Shown here piece after piece: positions 1-12,700 of a stretch of DNA of 64,000 bases. The stretch is taken from assembly GCF_905475395.1 (NCBI RefSeq), contig NC_058337.1, forward strand, positions 104,464,368 to 104,528,367, read 5' to 3'. Numbering within the stretch: the first letter of the stretch is position 1; each line of letters starts with the position of its first letter. Below the pieces are notes generated by a model, which was not told the origin of the DNA, made no database searches, and saw nothing but the letters and a program-made list of their open reading frames with translations. The translations under genes were made by a program, and so were the position numbers. Source of the stretch: Chrysoperla carnea. Lineage: Eukaryota > Arthropoda > Insecta > Neuroptera > Chrysopidae.

Positions 1-3000
1 ATCTCTCGATTATAGTTGATGATTTTTAATATGATACATACAGCGTAAACTAAATATTGACAAATATCTTGACTAGTAATCTTAATGAAAGAGAATTGAA
101 AAAAATACACTCGAACCAGGACTCGAACCCGTGAATGTTTGTGAACTGTTCGATAAAAAACCCAATGAAATCATTTTATCCATCTATTCTTATTAAGTCG
201 GTAAAACGATCCCTTTTCAGAAATATTGAATAGTTCTAAAATGCCAATATTGCAACACTTAGGTAAAGAATAGTTTGACTATAAATTAAATTTTTACTTA
301 AAGAATACTTTTTGGACACCTTCGCCTATACCTGTTTCACATTAGACAATAATAAATTTATAAAAATTTGGGGGAACTCTTCAGCAATCAACATAATATC
401 TGTTCTTCTATAGGTGAATAAGCTACAATCGTTCATTTTAATTTTAACAACAGTTTCTTCAATTTACAATGATGTTGATCAAATTTTTTATGTCCAATTA
501 TCAGATACACACCCATAGGTATATTTTTATCAATAATTATTAACAAAATTGATGATATGTAATATTGTAAGGTTTCCTGCATATTTAAAACAAACGCTAC
601 AAAAAATATTGTCTCATATTTCCTAGATTAAAACTATTGATGATAATGCGTGTATCAAATTATAGTTTTTTGTTTTTCTGAACAGACAGAGATCGATTTA
701 ATGTCGTCTTAGTATAGGTTATTTCATTGAAGTCATAATAATAGTAAAACAAGTTTTTCATGTGAATGCGCGACCCTTATCGTCCACATCATCAACTTCC
801 CAGATAATAGATATTAATAATAGTTATACGTATATCACAAAGTCCATGTAGCTTAACAGAAGTTCTGGGATCAACACACCCGGGCCATTACAAAAATAGT
901 TTTTTAATTTGTACAAATTCATTAAATTTAATATCCGTAAATATTTCTATAAAAATTATTTCAGGAGATAATTTATTGATTACTTAATTGATTTTCTTCA
1001 TAGTGCAAAAAAAATCTTAATTTTCTGATCCGCCCGAACGTCGCAATTTCTATGCGCCGCTGTTATCAATCGTTATAGCACATCTTCATGTTATTATACA
1101 ACGATGGATGCAAATACGAGATCGTTAAAATCTTTTATTCACGCGAAATCGTGAACATAAAACTAGAAAAGTGGTGTAAATACATTGCTCTAACTATGAA
1201 GCATAAAATGTGATGCAAATTTTCGATTCATTAAAAAAACTGCCCCGCGAGAAGTTTACAAAAAGGAGCCCATGCTTGCTAATGAGCTTCAGGTAAAGTA
1301 AGAGAACGTACTAAGTATAGCAAAATTTATTTTTCGATATTTATTGGTTAAAATTGCAATTTTTCCATTGATCTTCTTTTAAAAATCACAATAGCATTGT
1401 GGTTGGAACAAAAGCTAAGAAAATATAGATCCATTGACATATCAAGAAATTTTCTTCGCAAATGTCTTTGCACTGCAATAATATTTTCTTCATTTTCAAT
1501 TCATATTTCAATAACAAATATTAATAATAATAATAATGTAGTTTAACCTCCGTTCCTCAGACATATACGTCAATAACGATGGTCACCCACATCATTTATT
1601 TTGAATCTTTTTTTATTAAACTACATTCGATTACAATTAAATTTTTTTTTATTTACGATGTGGGTAGAGTTCGTTACTTCTTATATTTGACTGTCTTTTA
1701 GGTCCATCTAAAAATGAACTTGAACTTCTACTTAATAAGAGGTAAAAGATTTAAATTCGAAAGTTTTTCCTTATTAAATTATATGTAACACATATTTTTA
1801 TAAAGTTTCAGTTAAAGATATTTGTTTTTATAAAAATATGTTTCAAACAAAAAATTTTGTTCTTTTTGCAACGAACATTTTAATTTAAAGATGACTTTTA
1901 GATAAACCTTCGCTAGCCGCATTAAAGGTATTTTTCAGATGTATTGTTTTAACTACTTTGTTTTAAAACATTTTGTCATGTAACTTAACCTAACACTAGA
2001 AAATATTTTCCATTAGAGCGTAGCTAATAACTTCTGGAACACACTGTAAGACATAGTACACGCATAAAGGTAAAAATATATTAAAAATTAAAAATAATAG
2101 TTTACACGTTGAATTAAATCGACTTACGCAATAATGTTTTGTTTTATTATCTCTGATAAAAGAACAAATAATCATTCGTAAATATTCGAAAAAATTCGGT
2201 AAAAAGATATAGCATACATAAAAATTTTATAAAAAAAGTCAAAAAAAAAGAACAAATACGCACAATCATTGCTTACACAATATGAATATTATCTTTACAC
2301 GATTTAAAAATAAAATATTTATTTATTAATAAACGTTTTACTTATCAGCTAAATACAGTAACGTCATCAGTGATAACACAGATAATTAAAAATTCACACA
2401 TACACAAATATTTTGTACTACAGCAAATCAAATAAATTATAACACCTACAAAAAATTGATATTTTGAAAATTGTGATTTATATGTAAAACACCAAAACGT
2501 CTTTTATTGCATAGTTGGGTACAACGCACATAAGGTAAAGTAGACAAGTGCCTAGAGGTGCGAGATTAAAAAAGGGCGCGCGCTTGTAAGTTTTTAAGCA
2601 AACATAAAATTAATTGTGTAAGTATGCAAAAAAAAAAAATTACGGTTATATAATTTGAAATTAATCCGCCTCTGAATGCATGTGAATTATTTCCTGTATC
2701 AACTTGGTGCGTAGGTAGATTGACCTCACCTGCTTTGAGATGAATCACCCTCGAGTATTGTACAAATGTTTAGCATTCTTAATACTTCTTGAACTGTTGA
2801 AACATATAAATAAAAAAATCCAAGATATTTTGAGATGAATCGATTTACCGATTCGTACTGGGTCTCTTTAAAAAAAAAAAAAACTTTTTCTAGGTTGTCA
2901 TACAAAAAATTATAGTTTGAAACAATACGTGAAATTGACTCAAATTGCACAGGAAAACGTATAAATTCCACAGTTTTCGAAATATCCCGTTCTTAATTAG

Positions 3001-6000
3001 GATTTCAGATGAATTTATGGATCAAATTTACACTACGTACCTTCTAAGTTTTTCATGAAATTTTGTTACCGATTACGATTTGTTCTTAAGATTAAGGTTA
3101 AGAAGACACATTAGGGTTATGGCCTGGTATGGAAATCGAAAAGGGCACTTTGAAAATTACAAAGTCAATTTCGGAACATGATTTTTGGAATTTCGGAACA
3201 GAAATTAACCAACTTTGAAGAGACTTGATTAGAATTCTTGTAAAACAATTTTGCGCTGCGTGTACGCCTTCAAAGTTCTTAGAAAATTATGGGATAAGTT
3301 TTCTTATCCTTCTATAACCTTCCAACATAAATCAGTCGAAATTTTTTAGCTACTAATTGAAAGCACAAGCCTTTGAATTAATTCTGATTTGACTAATTTT
3401 CTCGGAGATACAGGTAGCTGTTTGAAATTTTAGAAAAATTTGAATTAAATTTTAAGGTGCCATTTTTGGAAAATAAGTTATAATTACAAAAAATTTCAAT
3501 TTAAATATCTTTTGGTAATAATAGAAACCTGCTTTAAAAGGTATTTATACATACAATCAAATACAGATTCGAAAATTCTAATAGAAATTACACTTCAATA
3601 ACGTAAACCACAATCAATATATTGAAAATATTTCAAATACCTGCAGCATGATATTACATCATATCGTTCGCTTGTTCCCTTATATTGTTTAGTAAATAAG
3701 GCAAAAATTCACAAACCGATTAAAAAGTGACTAGATATTATTCTCAAGAAGAAGCATACAGGATGTATATGCACAATCCACCGAGTGGTAAGCTACTCCA
3801 CCTTCCGCCACCTACAGAAAAATAGACAAACAGCCGCTGTCGGGACATGAATCAACTTCCCAATTCAAGTGTCAAATGCCGAATCGTATTCGGTTTTTTA
3901 GCTTAACTATTGACAGTTTATTCATATGAAATTAGTACAGAAATAAAAAAAAATTAATAAAGAAAGTTGGGAAGAAAGTATAAAGAAAGGTTCAAAACTT
4001 ACTATAAAGTTTAATTTTGTGAAGAAACCCAGTAAACCCAGTATTTTACGGACTGAAATAAGATATTCATTAAAGTGACTTTTGAATCAGCCTCTCTATT
4101 TGTAGTAAATCTCTGTTTAGTATCTACCAAATATTTTAAATCAGTGTAGATCAATATTATAAATAATATACTAGCTAGACTCGTACAAAATTTCGCAGTG
4201 CGGTATAAGAAATAATATATAAGTGATTCTTTCTATTAACAGCCAAGATATACAAATTACAAAATGAACACAATGAAATTTTAATATTATTTCTTTAGCT
4301 TTTAATAAAGAAGATATCGCGTACCTAGGTAAAACAGGCTAAAGAAATAACATTTAAGATTATTTATAAAATATTTACAAGTGACATCATATAGCACAGG
4401 AATAAATTATATAAATACTTAAAACATAATTCTATATGTAAAACAGTTTCACAACTATCAAATCCCTACTGAAATATTTGTGATTTAAAGAGAAATTCAT
4501 TTTAACGTGTCCACAGGGTCCTTAGTCCTAATGTATGTTTGTATTTGATGCAATATCCGAATTATATCATACTCTGGATTTTTTTAACCCACAATACATT
4601 GCCTGCGTTTAAATTTGTTTAAAGAATTTTGTCCATATTCTACTGTGATCCAAGACTCTACCTAGTGAATACTTTCTAGTAATTGATGGCATAATCAACT
4701 CTGTTAAATAAATTTTCAATCCATACTCAATTTGTGTTTGTGTAAATATACAGTCTGTATTAAGTCTCGATGAACGGGACCCAATAAAACTCAGGGGTGT
4801 TCCAGTTACTCAGTTTGTTTCGATAACTGAGATTATAAGGAAAAATTTATTTATAAATAAAATAAAACATTGCAAAACAGCATTCGAATGTATACAGAGT
4901 GTTCCATGACTCGATGGACATAGCTTAAGAGCGTATTCTTTGGACAATTTTAAGTCGAAAATGTCTTATATACTTTTGTCTAAAACCCAATAGTTATGGA
5001 ATTATATAAGCACGTTAAATTTAACCAATCAAGTAAAAGCATTGTTGAGTAGAATACTTAATGTATGCTATCTGCTTTGTGTGGATTTATATTTCGATTC
5101 CGATTATCGAGACACTATTGTATTAACATTTATGGATGTTAAAAATTGCATTTGGGAAGTGTGACGTGGTCTGAGACGAATAGATGTATTTTGTTTTTAG
5201 GTTTTTTTATACGTTTAATTTTATCAGTGACAAAAGGTTCTATAATTAGGTCAATGTCAGGGCAAGTTAGTAAGAGTAATGTCATAATATTTTCAAAAAA
5301 CGTAGGGAGCACTATGCCGGGTTTTGTAGACGGTATTATTGTATTGCCAAAACCACAAACCTTCGCTCTAAATGCATAAACTTTTGCATGACCTATTTAT
5401 TTTAGAAAAAATTACATTATGTACAGTTAAATATGTCTCAGCATCTTGCACGATACTAATTTCCATGAATGTAATATACTTTAATGGATCTAAAATTTCT
5501 AAAATGAAATTAATTTTTTTCTTCTTGCATTTCGTGTAAAAAATAATAGTGATCCATTGGTATCTAAGTCTAAATTTTATTGTGTTAATGAGGATCGAAA
5601 TGATAATTTCGATAAATAATCATATAACTTAAATCAGTGATGTGACTTGACATCGATAAACAATCATCGTATAACTTAATTAGTGATGCGACACGAATTT
5701 TGTTCTTTCATTAATTACGTAGGGGTCCCCAGGGAGGGGGGTTTACAAAAATCTCTTCATGCCATTATCTTAAGAGTAGGGGTAGTTGTTTTGTAAGTCG
5801 AAATTTAATATTAGCCATTTGGGAGGCCGCATGATTTTCTTCATTCTATAATGAACACTTCGATTTCTAACATAAAAATAGGGGGCTAGCCATCGAGTAA
5901 TCTGATATACCCTTGCATGATCGGAGTCGGGGTCAATAGAGCCAAAATCAACAATATCAATTTAGTGAATGGTCTCTTAGTTATCTCCACGCAGTATTAA

Positions 6001-6278
6001 TGACATAATACTAAAATTAAACTGTTGAAAAAATAATCATGAAAATATATCAATGAAGGAAATAATAATCGCCACAAAAAAAAAGTTTACTTATCACAAA
6101 TAAAAACAATATTTAAAAAAAAAATTAAGTCAGAAATTTAATTCCGTACCCTAATTATAGATGGTGTGTAATTAAATTTAATAATAACAATGACGATAAA
6201 AATTAAATCATCACAACAAAACTTTTGCAATGATGCAAAATTATATTATTATTTTAATTAATGAAAAATGACACTTAC
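1..6278. other. Gene-free AT-rich stretch
   Basis: No open frame here looks like a real exon; the short frames have no family resemblance and low-complexity composition. The stretch could be intron of the minus-strand gene whose exon lies at 6279-6427, because that exon ends in a splice donor pointing this way. A GC-richer block lies at 3781-3850 and a dispersed repeat at 4240-4360. A run at 5700-5760 (GGGGTCCCC then a G-run) resembles the edge of a DNA element, but I found no partner end. Confidence 0.5.
4240..4360 (+). repeat. Dispersed repeat, family R3 (copy 1)
   Basis: This stretch shares the string GATATACAAATTACAAAATG and, about 90 bases later, AAAACAGGCTA(A/G)AGA with copies at 21464-21705 and 47634-47845. 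No coding capacity or terminal inverted repeat is visible. It is probably a fragment of a non-autonomous element. Confidence 0.5.
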
Positions 6279-6427
6279 CAGCTATTCGTAGCACAGCACG
6301 ATCAGCTGGATCTAATGCCAATATTGTGAGTGGTTGTTCTCGAGTCCATTCCTTTAAGCTCGAATCATTTTCAAACTCCATCTTCTTCAATAAAACTGCT
6401 TAGAAATATTACACTCTAATATCACAT
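6279..6427 (-). CDS. 5' coding exon of an unidentified gene
   Basis: On the minus strand a good acceptor (polypyrimidine tract then CAG) ends at 6428. A 46-base leader follows, then ATG at 6381-6379. The frame stays open for 34 codons to a strong donor, G|GTAAGT, at 6279/6278 (phase 1). The peptide starts MEFENDSSLKEWTREQPL and includes ILALDPADRAVLRIA. It is acidic, with no signal peptide, so probably intracellular. The acceptor just upstream of the leader implies a non-coding first exon further right. Downstream exons are not recognisable and may lie beyond the left edge. Balanced codon use and clean splice sites make this more convincing than other short frames nearby. I do not recognise the family. 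Confidence 0.6.
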
Positions 6428-6813
6428 CTGAAAAAAGAAACATAATTAACTAATGTACATAAAAAAGTGTGTAGGTATTTGGAATACATCTACTTTCTTA
6501 GCCAAAATTTTTAATTTCATTGCGAATCGAGAGAGCCTTTAAAAAGTTATATCATTTTTTGCGTACTCCACAATGACGTCTATATACAGAGACTAGTTAA
6601 AGTTAAAAAAAAATTTATACACATAAACCGGCTGTGGTCTATAACTTTAGGAAATTATTCTTGATATAAAAAAACAAAAAAGTTTATGTTAAACATCGGT
6701 AAAAGATTACCTTCCAAGCAAACGCCAAAATTACAAACACTATTTTGCATTTGCGTCGCATCCGTTGAATTATCGAAAAAATAAATATGTGTTTTGTAAA
6801 TCATTTTTAGTAC

Positions 6814-6992
6814 AATGAGTGTGAGAGAGTACATGCATTCAGGCAATGTGTATAAGAAAGATACTATTAGATGTCTACCTGCATGTTTGTATTACTACAT
6901 TTGTACTACTGTTCATAAGCATTAAAGAAGGCATATAACAGTATCTTTCTTATCCACATTGCTTAATAAATATGTACTCTCCCACACTCATT
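6814..6992. repeat. Fold-back element with arms of about 52 bases
   Basis: The left arm 6814-6865 (starts AATGAGTGTGAGAGAGTACA) and the right arm 6940-6992 are near-perfect inverted copies, separated by about 75 bases. Weaker complementarity continues outward to about 6797 and 7020. No clear target-site duplication was seen. It is either a MITE-like fold-back or a source of hairpin RNA. Confidence 0.7.
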
Positions 6993-9199
6993 GATGATGT
7001 AAAATGGAAAATGATTTAAATAACAAATTGTATACTAATTTGCAACAATTCCAACATTTGTGTGACATAGTCCTTGGATAGTCAACACTGAGCGTTATTG
7101 AGAGCCGCGCATTTTAAGCTCTGGACTCAGTGTATTTTTAATTCTGTTCGCAATCCGACATGCCGCTTTGTTTTGTGTCGGGAATAAGCTGACAGAGGCT
7201 TTTATCTTCTTCTGGGTCCAGAGCTTAAAGCTGGGCCCAGAGGCTTTCAAGGACATACTTGCTCACCCTTGTTTAACTGTCTAAGAATTAAGTACGTACT
7301 TTCTCACCTCGGTTTCAATCCCCGAGTAAAAAGAGGGGTGTTATATGTTTTAACAAGTGTTACAAGTGTTATAAGTTTAACAAGTGTTTTTTTTTTTAGG
7401 CTGCCTGCGGCATGGTAGCTCCTAAACAAATGATCCGATTTAGATGTTGTTATTTTGAAAGGAACCTAATTTTATCAAGAGTGATTTTATCTTTTTTTCA
7501 AGTGATGATCTTAAACGATTGAGCAGATTTTGCTGAAACATAAGAACACTATCGATCAAATAATTTTCCAAAGAAAAACATCAATATCGATACATCAGCT
7601 TAAGAAGGATCGATCAGCCTTGATTTTAGATAAATTTTTAAGTTATGTCATAAATATGAACTTATCTTCGACTTGCTTAGAAATTCTCGAACAAAATTCA
7701 TGAATACTCTAAAATTTTAAAACGAGTAAAACCGCAGATGATGAATATTTCATACCCCCTACCAGCTTAAATTTTGAAACAAGCAAACCAACAAATACAC
7801 CTTGTGACATGCTTAATAATTGAAGTGGATACATTTTATCTCCCCAATTATTATCATGCACGTATTATATACCTATCTTTTCTCTACAACTTGATTGAAC
7901 ATTCTTCCCCTAGAATTACTTTACTGAATTACTATAAATCTATTATTATAAAATAACACAAACAAATTGTGAATTGCATATTTAGAATCACTGAACTAAA
8001 TATGCATACACCAATACTTTTAATAATAATAATATTTTAATATATTAATTAACTTAAGATATCTTAAGTAATATGATCAACATATTTAAATATCATATTT
8101 TATATGCACAATGTGAGAGCGTACTTTTTTAATTTAAAACTGATAGCAAGTTATTCTTTTCACTCTGAAAATCGACTAATAAAAGTTTATATGTTTGAAT
8201 GTGTAGAATTGTAGATGCTCGTTACTAAATCATGAGAAAAAAAAACGACAGAACGGATGGTAAAAATTTGGTTCACGGATACTTTGTTATTTTGATGAAC
8301 ACATAGAAGAATACTTAGAAAAATGAACTACAGAACGTATTCACTTGAAATTTGGCATAGATGTACCTCACGGAAAATTATTCCGGAATAGTAAGGAATA
8401 ACTTTATTTACTTTTATTTTAGAAAAATAACTAGGATTCCGCACTAAAAAATTAAAGCCCATGCATGAGAGTACCTGCAAGTGTTGCATGGATCATTCTT
8501 AGATAAGAGGTAATATGCGCCGTAATCATTATAAAATAGCAGTAACGAACTTTATAAAACGCATTATGATTAAATGCCGAACTAAAAAACATTTGCTCGA
8601 ACTTACTTTAGTTCTGAAAAAGTCGCTACCCTTGCCTGTTCCTTTGACGTTTTTAGTTAAACATGTAGACAGACAGTTCATCACACCTTTTTTAAATATA
8701 TCTTTATTTTCAATAAGTTTCTAACTTTATTTTTGTCCCGCTTTTTTTACGTATTCACCTTAACCAAATTCAATCCGCTAAAACATAAAAAAAAAATATT
8801 AGGCCGCTACTTTCACAAATTTCAAGGACACATACCAACGTTAAGTTATTGATACCAAATACACCAACTTATTTCGCTGTTATTTGTAAGTTAGCGCGAC
8901 GAAACACTGTGGTTCAGTCGTTTCGCATTGTCAATTTGTCTCTTCCCTGACAAGTCGTAAAATTTTTAAAATTTATTTCATTTATTTGCTTTTATTGCTT
9001 ATATTCAATAATACTATTTGTTAAGGTATGATATCATTATTAACCCCAAAAATTTACTTATGAGAGTTTAAAGATTTTAATTGTAAAGAAAACGTCTATC
9101 CCCAGCATTAATAAATATTTAACAATTCTGAAAAAGTGAACTATGTATGTTTTGAAATATAAAAATACGTAAGTAGGGCATGTTCGAGGTGATAGACAA
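6993..9199. other. Non-coding stretch upstream of the 6279-6427 exon
   Basis: No gene was found. 7070-7255 holds an imperfect inverted repeat: TTTAAGCTCTGGACTCAG near 7112 pairs with CTGGGTCCAGAGCTTAAA near 7213, with outer arms AGTCCTTGGA / TCAAGGACAT. 7323-7460 carries a fragment of a repeat also seen elsewhere (GGTAGCTCCTAAACAAATGA). The GC-richer piece at 8870-8950 could hold a promoter or non-coding first exon of the minus-strand gene; this is only a guess. Confidence 0.4.
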
Positions 9200-9703
9200 G
9201 CTCATCGGGGCAGTATTTTTATCAGACAAAATATATTATTATTATCTATAAATATATAGGAGACTTTCTATAGATATAGATAGTCACTCATCACGATATC
9301 TCTGGAACTATAAGACCTAGAGACTTGAAATTTGGCAGGAATATTCCTTTTGCCAAGTAGAGGTCAGCTAAGAACGGATTTTACGAAATTCCACCCACAA
9401 GGGGGGTTGCGGGGGTGTTCATGAATAAAAAATTCTTATTTTTCAATTATGACTTTTAATAGTTCAAAACTTGGTCAGAATGTTTTAAATTACATTTAGA
9501 AATTTTTTTAACCTTCGGAGGGTAGAAAAGTGTAGCGAGAAAGTGGGAAGGAAATATCGAATATTTACAAATATACCTAAGTGGGGTATCAAATAAAAGA
9601 GCATGACGTGTACATTACAAAACTGTTATCCAACGCAAGGAAATGTGGAGGGAGGGGTGCAAGTGGGGATGTTGCCCAGCAGAGCGGGTAGTTCCCAGCT
9701 AGT
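9200..9703 (+). mobile_element. Helitron-like non-autonomous element, 3' end at 9703
   Basis: The unit contains the motif ATCTCTGGAACTATAAGACC and a G-rich block near 9400. It ends in a GC-rich, weakly self-pairing stretch (GCCCAGCAGAGCGGG, 9674-9688) followed by CCCAGCTAGT|T. The CTAGT terminus, with a hairpin about 10 bases upstream and no inverted repeat or duplication, fits the CTRRT end of Helitrons. The 5' end is not defined. A second such end, inverted, lies at 14234. Confidence 0.45.
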
Positions 9704-12700
9704 TTAATATATTAATGTTATCAAGTGATTACAATGTGCGACAAATTCCCTGTTGCTTTTTTTCAGACCGATAGCTTAAATACGACTTTATCATGATCAT
9801 TTGAAAACGCAGCACTTTCAAGAAAAAATCGTGGAGATAAAGTTTGGTAGATTCACCAAAAGGAAGCCACTCACGACGCTTCAAGTAAAAGTGTGCTATT
9901 CTGCGAACTGTAAGAAAGGCAGTCATTTTTTAATTTTTTCTTGATTTTGAAGAGTCCAGGGGAGAGACTCTATTCCATATAAAGACTGCAACCTTTTTTG
10001 CCAATTAAAATCATACATAAGTAAAATTCAAAAATATTTTGTCGTTGGCAAAATTGAAGAAATATATATTGCTGTATTATATTCAATAAAAACAATAAAT
10101 TGATCAGAAAGATCAACTTTCTATAGGTCATAATCACTGCGGTTTGAGTATGTCAGATAATTGGTATTTTAAATTAAATATCTCTCAGAGATATTTATTA
10201 TTATATTAAATTTCTTTTTGTCAGGCATAACGGTACAGTTCTGTGACATGAGCCGGCTCTATTAGCTTCTATAACTTGTTTCGCGTATGAGCTTGTTTGT
10301 TTAGAATTCTCTTATTAAAGTTATATTATTAAAGCAAAATAAAGAAAACAAACTCAGAAAAAAAACTTACTTCTGGAATTACACTTTAACATATAATAAT
10401 ATAATTAACAATTAGTCTGTCATTATAGTTTAATAATATATATAAAACTTGACTTAATAATTATATATCTGCGAAGTTTAATCTGCCATTAGGTTTATTG
10501 ACTACCAACAAACTGGTACCCGAGGCTTGATACATACAAATGTTTCAGTGAAATAATTTCAGACATTTCTCATTTTCTAAAAAACGGCACATCAAAGCAA
10601 AGCTGTTCAAAACGCGGATCGAGGATATTTTTTGTCTCGTAAAATAACGTTAGAAAAAGCGGCTACAAGAATTAACTTTCAAGCATCCATAATAATTCTC
10701 GATTTTCCAAAATAATTTTCTTAAAATTTTGACAGGTTGTTTATGTATTTATGCCCAAGAGTGTTTTTAATGACATACTTTCATCCCGAAATTATCATGG
10801 GAATGATAATTTAAAAATAACTGAAAAAAGTGATAGCGAAACGTTTAGAAATTTTTTATTATTCATACTATAATTTATTTGAAAATTCCGAAAAACACAG
10901 TTATTCCAAAGTTTTCTCTTCTGTCGGCAATCCCCCTGACTGTCGGCAATTCATCTGAATGAATTTTTGGTCAAAATTGAATCCAACTTTAAAGAACAAA
11001 TAATATTAAATTACATTATCCAAAAAAAATAAATAATTTATATTTCATTTTGAAAAGTGAATATATAACAAATTACTGTCAATTTTGAACGACTTTGTTT
11101 AGTAGAAACACATGTCAGTAATAAAATAACAGCTGTTGAAACAAAAGGCATAGTCTTTTGTTTTGTTCCTAACTAAGGGCGTTATTCTCATAAATTAATT
11201 TTTATAGAATGCCTGATTTTTTTTTCAATTGAATGAGTTTCAAAAACTATATTTTACAACAAAAAATTTTAATTGTAGAACTTGTTTGAGTGGTCGTATG
11301 CAATATTTGCATTCTGTGAAGATGCATAAGGCTAGTTTTTCAGTAAATATAAAAAAAAATGAAATTTACAAAATTTAAAAAACTCCCGGAAAAGTTTTCT
11401 GGCACGGAACCTTAAACTCATACTTGAAACATAGCTAAGAACACTCTTTATTAAATTACCTTTCAAACAGAGCCAAAAAAAATCAAAAACGGTTTATCTG
11501 TTTAGACTCTACGATGCCACAGACAGACAGATACACAGACATAGCGGTCATATTTATAACACCCCTTTTTTTAGATCGGGGGTTAAAAATACAAATAGAT
11601 CCAAAAACAATTCGCAAAACCTAAAACAAATATATTGAAAAGATAGTAACATATTTGAGTAGCTATCCAATTTTCTCCCTTCTGTCTAAGACGGTATTGA
11701 AAAGTAATTCATTGATGAATAAAATGAGAAAATTTGGCGAAAAACGTATCGAAAATTTCATTTTCTAGTTTGGAGGCCTTTATACCAATATTTTTTGGCC
11801 CACACGGAATCCACTTCCATATATTCGACTACCAAAACACTAACAAAATACTTCTAAAACATGGAAATTGTCTTTTTTTTTAGAACCATTAGGTGCTTAT
11901 TTTCACCTATTTGCCATTTTCAACCAGTATGCGTAGTGTGTTTCGAATAAGGGAAAACTAATTTTTCGATAAATTGGAGCGTAGAGGAAACTTTCACCTC
12001 TTAATACTCAAATATTATATACTATTCAGTATATACTGTCACCGCCGATATCCTGACCTGTCAACGCCTTTTGGTCAATATGGTTGAATACAAAGTATTT
12101 CAAAGTAAAAAAAAACTCGTAAAACTAGCGTCACTAAACTGAAGCAATAGCGGAAACGATTTTCCGGTAATACAATTTTCGTAGCACGTTTAACGCCGGA
12201 TTTCAATTATCAAATATCTCAAAATATTACAAATTAAACTCATTATTGTTCTGAAGTTTTAATAACTAAATATCTCTTGATCTTTCCCAAAAATCTCTAT
12301 CTATCTCTAACATTACACTATTAGAGCCGGTTTTATTCGTATTCCTGTTATCAAAAATATGATTAAGAGATGGAAAAACGACAATCGAAACTCAAATTTG
12401 ATTCAAGAAATTGCAATTCAACTTAAAGGCAAGTACCTAAATTTGAGGTTTGGTTCAGGGTGCAATTAATGCATAGTAGCCGAACATGCGACATGTAAAT
12501 TTAGTAAGCATTGTTGCCAGCAGTTGTGAGTTCTGATAGAGAAAGAATTCAGGAAATTCCCAACGTTTGAAACGTTAAAAAAATGAAATTAGCTTCAAGA
12601 TAATTAAAACATAAATTTTCCAACAAAAACATCATTCTCCTAACACAACATTAATTTGCATGTTTCAAACATTAAAATAACATACAATTTTTTTTTTAGG

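Noticed and set aside
100-140. Possible tRNA or tRNA-derived SINE on the minus strand
   Set aside because: GGTTCGAGTCC matches the B box, but no A box or cloverleaf arms could be found at the right distance.
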